Shown in pieces: positions 58,114-64,000 of a stretch of 64,000 nt of DNA. The position numbers and the translations under genes are program-made. Under the pieces are notes generated by a model. That model was given only the letters and a program-made list of their open reading frames with translations. It was not told the DNA's origin and did not search any database. The DNA is from Thiohalocapsa sp. PB-PSB1 (GTDB lineage Bacteria > Pseudomonadota > Gammaproteobacteria > Chromatiales > Chromatiaceae), in contig CP050890.1 in the NCBI GenBank assembly GCA_016745215.1, positions 5,952,001 to 6,016,000 of the forward strand, read 5' to 3'. Each line of letters begins with the position of its first letter. Within the stretch, counting starts at the first letter, position 1.

Positions 58114-59177
58114 CAGCGTCGATCGTACGGAACGGTTTCACCAACTTTGCTGTACCGGCCACCGGGTTTAACATCCAAACTACCGGGTTTAGGAATGCCC
58201 TGATGTATATGCCCGATTCCTCCATGCGCTCGATCCCGGTGATGATCGATAATGTAAACCTTTTTCGAGCTTCCGCCTGGAATCGGAATCTTATACTCGT
58301 AGATACGCCCCTGGTTTCTTGGATTGTGATCACGCACTCCCGCACCTCTCAGGCGAGCGGGATCATGGATAGTCCAGCTCTTCGAAGGTTGCTGCGAGCG
58401 TGGAACTCCCAACGCAACCTTCTGTGCCCTTAACGCCTGACGACGAGTAGTCCCCCTAGGTGTTTTGCCGCCGGATCTCGCTATCAGATGTTGAGATCCG
58501 CCTTGGATCTTCAATCTGCCTTTTTGTTGTCCTGGCGTTAATGGCCGCTTCAGATGGACGGACCTGGCTTGGGGCCTGCCTGTCTGATCAGCATGTTTAC
58601 CCCACCGGGCACTTAGCTTGCTGGTTCGAGGTCCAGCGGAATGACCACCAGAATCTCCGCCTCCCTTGCCACCGCCACCCTTGAGGTAATACGGTCGGTC
58701 CGAAATCGAGACCGGGAACTTGGCCCGTTCCCTTTGTCCTCTGATCAATGCACTACCCCGGTGCATCGACGAGGTCATTTTGGATCCCAGCCGGCCTGCT
58801 GTGATCTTGGTACGTTTGAACCGGGTCCAACGTTTGGCCATCGTGGACCGATGCGGTATGCCATTGCGCATACGCGGTGGGCTCTGTCGTGGGAGAACAG
58901 GTTTTCGAGCAGACCGTGCAATGGGCTTGGCTGGCGGCTTGGGCCTTACGACAGGCCTGGGCTTGGGCGCAGGTTTTGGAGCTGGTTTCAGTGTGGGTTT
59001 GGGAGCCAACCTCGTTTTGGCAACTGGCTTGGGCGCCGGTTTAGGTGCCAATTTGGGAGCAGGCCTATATGCAGGCTTCGGCGGAGGCGGTATAGCGCCG
59101 CTCGCCAGGTCAGCAGCCCCGCTGAATACCAACCCCAGCGCAAAAAATAGCATAACAATGCGAGAACAACTGAACAT
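58113..59177 (-). CDS. Secreted Pro/Lys-rich protein with His-rich C-terminal domain, toxin-like
   Basis: 354 residues. Signal peptide (IVMLFFALGLVFSGAADLAS). A long PKPAPKP-type linker (about residues 30-100, repeated APKP and RPKPP units) could cross or bind the wall. A basic middle contains a poly-glycine patch (YLKGGGGKGGGDSGG). The C-terminal 65 residues, IYEYKIPIPGGSSKKVYIID then HHRDRAHGGIGHIHQGIPKP, have clustered histidines like nuclease-type tips of polymorphic toxins. The domain is not one I can name. The overlapping small gene downstream supports a toxin-immunity reading, which remains inference. Confidence 0.6.
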   Translation of the reverse strand: MFSCSRIVMLFFALGLVFSGAADLASGAIPPPPKPAYRPAPKLAPKPAPKPVAKTRLAPKPTLKPAPKPAPKPRPVVRPKPPAKPIARSARKPVLPRQSPPRMRNGIPHRSTMAKRWTRFKRTKITAGRLGSKMTSSMHRGSALIRGQRERAKFPVSISDRPYYLKGGGGKGGGDSGGHSAGPRTSKLSARWGKHADQTGRPQARSVHLKRPLTPGQQKGRLKIQGGSQHLIARSGGKTPRGTTRRQALRAQKVALGVPRSQQPSKSWTIHDPARLRGAGVRDHNPRNQGRIYEYKIPIPGGSSKKVYIIDHHRDRAHGGIGHIHQGIPKPGSLDVKPGGRYSKVGETVPYDRR

Positions 59178-59219
59178 CGTGCGCCTCCTGACTTGGGCTA
59201 TCGCATTAGCACCCGACTG

Positions 59220-59864
59220 CTAGCGATATGCTTCTCCGATCGAGTCCGGGGCAAAGGGCGTAGACTGCGCTGGATCGGTACTGATCTTGCCTGTACCGAA
59301 CAAAGTCTCCCAGTAATCGGATGCGGGCTTGAATCCCATTGCGATCGCTGACTCCAGCAGTTGCCGAGCTTGCTCGGGATGGTCTTCTTCGAAATAAGAA
59401 GCTAGGTACATCGACGCAGGAACAGAACCCCTGGCATTAGCCGTCTCCAACAGGACATAAGCCAATTTGATCTGATCGTGGATTAGGGCGACGCGACCGA
59501 GTTCGAAGAGATAGCGTGGTTCAGCTGCTACGGCAGCGACGTCGATAACCCAGTCGCTGAGCAATAGGTCGACATCTTCCTCGCTGATGCCCACGATTTC
59601 CTCGTCGGAAACCCCTGGAACATCTTCCGGCTTGTCCGGATCGTACGGATGAGCCGCAAGCAAATCAATTCCTTCCCATACTTCGGCGAATTCCGGAGGC
59701 AGATCGACACGCCACCGTTCGCCTTCAATGTATCGCCCGAAGAAAAACGCGCCGACGAGTAACCCGATGCCCAGGGGCATTGCCCAAGCCCAGATGGGTA
59801 TACTGGGCGAACTTTGCCGCTTGCGAGTGGGCTTGATACGCCGGTGCCGCATCGCTGATCTCAT
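59220..59864 (-). CDS. Membrane-anchored helical-repeat (Sel1/TPR-like) protein
   Basis: 214 residues from ATG 59864, chosen for AAGGAG eight bases upstream. Basic N-terminus (RHRRIKPTRKRQ), one membrane helix (IWAWAMPLGIGLLVGAFFFG), an acidic segment (DPDKPEDVPGVSDEEIVGIS), then helix pairs AYVLLETANARGSVPASMYL and ARQLLESAIAMGFKPASDYW typical of Sel1-like repeats. First gene of the minus-strand cluster and 42 bases upstream of the toxin-like gene. Probably a scaffold facing the periplasm. Confidence 0.7.
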   Translation of the reverse strand: MRSAMRHRRIKPTRKRQSSPSIPIWAWAMPLGIGLLVGAFFFGRYIEGERWRVDLPPEFAEVWEGIDLLAAHPYDPDKPEDVPGVSDEEIVGISEEDVDLLLSDWVIDVAAVAAEPRYLFELGRVALIHDQIKLAYVLLETANARGSVPASMYLASYFEEDHPEQARQLLESAIAMGFKPASDYWETLFGTGKISTDPAQSTPFAPDSIGEAYR

Positions 59865-60167
59865 CTTCCATCTCCTTGCACGTAACTGATGGTTTAATCG
59901 GCAGTATATAGATTGCTGTCGCTGACCAGCGCGAAGAATGCGCGAATACAACCTGTAAGAAACTACCACTACCGGATAGCTTGCGCAACCTGGAGCAAGA
60001 CTCCCGCAGGTTGCGATTGGTGCTGATAATGCAGGTGTCAGCATTACGGAACAACGGGCGCATTCCCATTTTCCCGGTTGGCCAAGAACGATATGAGGCT
60101 GTCGTGACACGATTCCCCGATTTGTTGATACTCTCTAGCGGTGAAGAGTAAATGTGGAGTAGAGAAC

Positions 60168-61411
60168 ATGAACAACGAGGGGGCACAAGCAGACTGTGTT
60201 GAGGATAGTGACGAAAAACAAGCCATCCACGCGCGCCTGCGAGCGTTGGAGCAAGCGATTGAGAGGGTGAACAGCCCAGAGGATTTGGAGGCATTGGAAC
60301 CTGAGATTCACGGATGCCCGGATCGGTTAGGTGCTTTGAGCTTGCAGGCGCACATCCAAGCACTTGTGGATTCACCTGCACAGCAAGCCGAAGAGCAGCA
60401 GTTGATGAAGTCCTGGCCGGGGCGTTTGCGGAGCGAGGGATATGAGTGCGTATGGATTCGTACGCTAAGCGGTTATTGGATTCAACTGCGAGTTCGCTAC
60501 TACCGTCGTCGTTGTCATCGTCGCAACGGGAAAAGACATAAAGGCGTGTATGCCGCGCTGGTGCTGTTAGGGATTCATGAGCGTTGTACCCTGGGGTTCG
60601 CGGCGATGGTGAGTGGCTGGTCGGCCTTATTGAATTCGTTCGACGAGGTGCGCCAGGTTCCTGCTGGAGCAAGGAGTGGCGTTAGGGGGAAGGTGCACAG
60701 GAAACTGACGTATCGTTATGCCGAGAAGGCGCGTGCGGTGCAACAAGCGGGATCGCTTTGGTTGGGCGAAGGTTTCAAGGGCCGGATGCGGTGTATCGGT
60801 TGATTCAAAGCGACTTGGAGTCGCTGTACATCCAAAAGGCCGACCAGGTCTTGTGCGTGGTCGACGGGGCACACTGGATTTGGAATCGGATTACGGATTT
60901 GGTCGCTGCGTTGGGTTTAGACTTGCAGCGAGTGCAAGAGCTGATCGATTTCTACCACGCCATGGAGCAACTGGGAGCGCTAGCGGCCCTGTGCAAGCGT
61001 TGGCCGGCCAAGGAGCGCAAGGCTTGGGTTGGCAAGCAGCGCCGTCTGTTGTTGAAAAGACAAGTAGAGCAGGTGGTACAAGCACTACAGAGCCTTTGTC
61101 GATGTCGCAACAGCAAAGCGATCACCACTGAACGTGACTACTTCATGCGCAATCGGCAGCGCATGGCTTACCCGATCCTGAAGTCGTTGAGGTTGCCGAT
61201 CGGCAGTGGTGCGATCGAAAGCGCGGTGCGCCGGGTCATTAACCTACGTTTGAAAGGACCTTGCATCTTTTGCTACCAGGAACATGCGGAGAAGACGCTC
61301 ATGCTCCGGTCCAAACTACAAAGCGGGACGGTGGAACTTGTTGAAACGGATGGCAAATTCCCATCTCTCGCCTACCGCGTCAGACAACGGTTACCGTCTG
61401 TAACCTCCTGA
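60168..61411 (+). pseudogene. DDE transposase (ISKra4/ISLre2-like), frameshifted
   Basis: The first part from ATG 60168 has SWPGRLRSEGYECVWIRTLS and GYWIQLRVRYYRRRCHRRNG. It goes out of frame around 60760-60800. The second part has VLCVVDGAHWIWNRITDLV (first D), VQELIDFYHAMEQLGAL (second D) and RLPIGSGAIESAVRRVINLR (E). All three acids are present but split over two frames. It is either dead or joined by programmed frameshifting, which some IS use; no slippery A-run is visible at the junction. Confidence 0.8.
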
Positions 61412-61579
61412 TCTAGCTCTCCCTTCCACCCCTCCCTCAGTCCATACTCCATCATTTTTCCGGTCATTTTGCGACTGAATCCCGGCTTTTTGGGTGCTCG
61501 GAGGCGGTATTGCTGCCTGAAACTGTTATAGTAAAGATCATGTGGCAAGACATTAGTCTTTACTACGACATGGTGAGCT

Positions 61580-62140
61580 ATGGCCCAGCCCCGATCCGCG
61601 GAGACCTTGCTTGATTTGTTTGCCTCAGAGACGGTGGTGGATCTGCCCCGCATCCAGCTGGCGCTCGGTGGTGCCTCGTCAATGACCGCCTTCCGTTACC
61701 TGCGACAGATTCCCTACCGGCGCAGCTACAATCACAACGGTCGTTACTATTGTCTGTATGAGCCTTCGCGATACGACCGACTCGGATTATGGAGTGTGGG
61801 CGATGTTCACTTCTCGGTAGATGGCAGCCTGGCGAAGACGGTTCGGCGTCTGGTTCACGAGATGGAGGCTGGGGCCACTCACCGGGAGCTGCAGGATCGG
61901 GTCCGGGTACGGGTCCATAACACGCTGCTGACACTGCTGCGCCGGGGTGAAATTGAGCGGGAGCGTCTGGCGCAACTGTACGTGTATCTGCATTCGGACG
62001 CAGATCAACAGACCACTCCCCTGTGCAGAAGCAATCGAGATTCCAGGCTGCAGCATCGTATTCGCGTACTGCTCAAGGGTGAACAAACGGTCATTTCAGG
62101 GACTGACGGCCAGGAATCCAACCGTTGTCTGACGCGGTAG
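61580..62140 (+). CDS. Conserved small protein, probable winged-helix DNA-binding
   Basis: 186 residues. The N-terminal half has a helix-turn-helix look (ETLLDLFASETVVDLPRIQL, ALGGASSMTAFRYLRQIPYR). A motif RSYNHNGRYYCLYEPSRYDR with LGLWSVGDVHFS follows, then a second helical region (LVHEMEAGATHRELQDRVRV). I recognise this as a recurring environmental-bacterial protein often found near transposases, but it has no assigned function. Intact. Confidence 0.6.
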   Translation: MAQPRSAETLLDLFASETVVDLPRIQLALGGASSMTAFRYLRQIPYRRSYNHNGRYYCLYEPSRYDRLGLWSVGDVHFSVDGSLAKTVRRLVHEMEAGATHRELQDRVRVRVHNTLLTLLRRGEIERERLAQLYVYLHSDADQQTTPLCRSNRDSRLQHRIRVLLKGEQTVISGTDGQESNRCLTR

Positions 62141-62399
62141 TCTCTCGCTCTTGGCTGCATGACCGGGAAAACGGGAATGCGCCCTTCCGCACCTGCATGA
62201 TCTGCGCTTGCGAATCCCGGCTCGATGCTCTTGTGTGGTCTATCGGTGGCATCGTCACCGACCTGCAAATCAGGAGGATGCTCGCCATTAGGATCGGCAG
62301 TGATTGCACCCCAACAGGCCCTTAATCAGGCGCCGATAAGCGGTGAAACCAAGCGGTGAAACCGGCTGATATACTCGATTCTTCCATCCATCACATACT

Positions 62400-63530
62400 T
62401 CATGCTGGGTGGATGACGACAGTCTGCATCGGTTCCCTATGTAACCGGCCCAGATCGGCTCGCAGGCAGAGGCGGAAGCTGATGTCCGAGGCTTCTGTGT
62501 CCGGCGGCTGAAGATCGTAGCGGGCAGACAAGCAACGAGGATTGTCATCGAAGTCGATCAGGTTGCCGAGCACATAACGTGGCTCGCTTCCAGACACCGC
62601 ATCTCGGGGCCCGTTCGGCTCGTAACCACCCGCGAGCGGAGCATCATCTGTAGCGGATTTGGTCAGGGTCCATTCATACCCGTTACCCGTAAGGTCTACC
62701 GGCACGGAGCGCAGAACATCCGCCGAGGGATTGATGTCGTAGAATGCACCCTGTTCCGGCTCGTAGAGTCCCACGGGACCGATCGGAACTGCGCCGGAGC
62801 CAATGCTGGCCCGTTCCTCCATCTGGGCTTCGGTACCCTGAGCCCAGCAACGCCAAGCCGAACTCCATTCCTTGTAGTTCGGGAGCAACAACCGCTCGTC
62901 AGTGGCCAGACCCAGCTTGGGGGCGAGCCAACGACAGTAGGCGATGGCGTCGAACCAGCTGATGCCACAGGCAGGATAGGTAGGCATGTCGCTGCCGATG
63001 TGGTCGGCCTGGCGCGACCTGGTGTCGCTCGGTGAGATCGGCACAGCCTGTCTCAGGTAACGCTGAAACCACCAGTTTCGCGCCTCCGGGGAATAGCTCC
63101 AGAACGCCGGGGGCTCGTTCTGAGTGGCATCGAAGATGCCGGATGCCAGGAACGCCTGGTATTGCGCTCGTGTGACCGGATAGCGGGAAATCCAGACGTT
63201 TGGCTCGGGCGGAATACGTACCCAATCGAAGTCGTCGATTTTGGGCTGGCACTCGGCAATGCGGGCGGGAGCCCAGCGACGCGGCAGGATACCGGGTCGT
63301 AGATCGATGATTCGTGGAATGTCGATCTCGGCGCAGGGGCCGGCACGCGTCGGTTGACCCGCGCGCGCGCAGAGTTCATCCAAGGTTCTGCCGATCTGTA
63401 CCGCGATGGCTCCCTGTACCTTGCTTGCCTCCAGCCTGAGCAAGCGGTTTGCGCGCGGGTCGCTGCACAGGCGCATGCAGCTATCGCGATAGGCCTCTGC
63501 TGCAGTCTTCAGACCTCTGACGATTGACAC
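62400..63530 (-). CDS. Formylglycine-generating-enzyme-type (SUMF1/FGE) protein, 5' end missing
   Basis: 376 residues from GTG 63530. The FGE-sulfatase fold is seen as the start FDWVRIPPEPNVWISRYPVT with RAQYQAFLASG, the block PTYPACGISWFDAIAYCRWL, LLLPNYKEWSSAWRCWA, DLTGNGYEWTLTKS and the end DISFRLCLRAD. The Cys pair of true sulfatase activators is not obvious, so it is likelier a binding or scaffold protein of this fold. In the same frame the coding pattern continues upstream (ESERTYRASIVTGWALLDLH) to about 63696, then meets the TAA of the ISAs1 transposase without a start codon. I infer that the IS cut off the original N-terminus. Confidence 0.75.
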   Translation of the reverse strand: MSIVRGLKTAAEAYRDSCMRLCSDPRANRLLRLEASKVQGAIAVQIGRTLDELCARAGQPTRAGPCAEIDIPRIIDLRPGILPRRWAPARIAECQPKIDDFDWVRIPPEPNVWISRYPVTRAQYQAFLASGIFDATQNEPPAFWSYSPEARNWWFQRYLRQAVPISPSDTRSRQADHIGSDMPTYPACGISWFDAIAYCRWLAPKLGLATDERLLLPNYKEWSSAWRCWAQGTEAQMEERASIGSGAVPIGPVGLYEPEQGAFYDINPSADVLRSVPVDLTGNGYEWTLTKSATDDAPLAGGYEPNGPRDAVSGSEPRYVLGNLIDFDDNPRCLSARYDLQPPDTEASDISFRLCLRADLGRLHREPMQTVVIHPA

Positions 63531-63698
63531 AGCCTCCTGCGCGCTTAGACGGCGCTGCTGCCGTTGCAGGCCAAGCGCCGCATGCAGGTCGAGCAGCGCC
63601 CAACCAGTGACGATGCTAGCACGGTAGGTTCGCTCGCTCTCAGCCCCATCGTTGGTACGGGTCGCATAGGCAGGGCAAACGCATCTAAATTTCCCATT

Positions 63699-64000
63699 TT
63701 AGGCCGCTTGTAGGACATCTAGTAACTGCTCAAGATAATCTGTATCCCAGCCGGCACGGAGTCGCTTTAATTTAATGCTTTTCTTTGAGGTCGTATCTTT
63801 CCTGAGAATATTGAGTGCAATGTGCCGTAGGATGGAATAGTTTTCAGGTGCATGACCTTTTCGCGTTCGATTGGCATCTTCGGAAAAGGACACATCCAGA
63901 ACCCAATGCAGTGAATTCTCAATTCCCCAATGAGAGCGAACCGCTTGGGCAAATCGTTTAACATCGCCTGACAGGCTAGCAATAAAATAGCGCCGGTCCG
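63699..64000 (-). CDS. ISAs1-family transposase, C-terminal part (runs off window)
   Basis: An open frame from the window edge: RRYFIASLSGDVKRFAQAVR, SHWGIENSLHWVLDVSFSED, ANRTRKGHAPENYSILRHIA, ending LEQLLDVLQAA. The HWGIENSLHWVLDVxFxED block with the catalytic glutamate is diagnostic of ISAs1. A+T-richer than the neighbour. The start is beyond position 64000. Confidence 0.92.
   Translation of the reverse strand, partial: DRRYFIASLSGDVKRFAQAVRSHWGIENSLHWVLDVSFSEDANRTRKGHAPENYSILRHIALNILRKDTTSKKSIKLKRLRAGWDTDYLEQLLDVLQAA

Overview
The window reads as a chromosomal segment of a GC-rich gammaproteobacterium. The main evidence is the block mnmG-rsmG-parA-parB-atpIBEFHAGDC, which is the origin-proximal order of that class. 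The many insertion-sequence remnants, hexamer-repeat palindromes and decayed genes resemble large, repeat-laden genomes such as those of purple sulfur bacteria (Chromatiales). That narrower placement is inference; no rRNA or tRNA gene was seen.

Positions 1-12,200 are accessory DNA. An IS91-type transposase at the edge is followed by an integron cassette array without an integrase in view. At least five attC or attC-like sites separate small cassettes: hicB with a broken hicA, a 238-residue secreted protein, a tiny membrane peptide split by an IS5-family element, an unknown 105-residue protein, and a DUF4258/YgiT toxin-antitoxin pair. Two attC sites are interrupted, at the right-hand core box, by two nearly identical ~2.07 kb group II introns whose reverse transcriptase is dead in both. 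A DUF6544 protein and a CPBP-family membrane protease follow.

Positions 12,200-26,300 hold a polysaccharide deacetylase plus GNAT-like pair, decayed pieces of rhlE and a transposase, a secreted protein, a very large FAD/Fe-S oxidoreductase with a DUF3683 region, gamma-glutamyltransferase and a PfkB sugar kinase. Positions 26,333-33,712 are the complete F1Fo ATP synthase operon on the minus strand. Between atpI and parB, normally adjacent, lies about 1.4 kb of palindromes, hexamer repeats and two broken four-helix-bundle (23S intervening-sequence type) genes. After parB, parA, rsmG and mnmG, a divergent moxR-DUF58-tgpA operon runs to 43,765.

Positions 43,800-64,000 are again accessory. They contain a 29-bp tandem repeat, an ABC-ATPase fragment, a BCCT transporter directly followed by a membrane-anchored lipoprotein that fuses two kinds of solute-binding domain, and a graveyard of 5'-truncated genes (UvrD-like helicase, transposases, rtcB, an AAA-like ATPase). 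Then comes a cluster of envelope proteins: a LysM/solute-binding fusion, two unknown anchored proteins, a caspase-fold protein that seems to have lost its catalytic histidine and carries a peptidoglycan-binding domain, a secreted Pro/Lys-rich toxin-like protein with an overlapping small partner gene, and a membrane protein with a helical-repeat tail. The window ends with a frameshifted DDE transposase, a small associated protein, a truncated formylglycine-generating-enzyme-type protein and a partial ISAs1 transposase.

The most unusual items are the attC/intron array, the family of CTAG-bounded palindromic elements with an inverted core, the hexamer arms flanking four-helix-bundle genes, the BCCT plus dual-binding lipoprotein pair, and the pseudo-caspase/toxin-like cluster.
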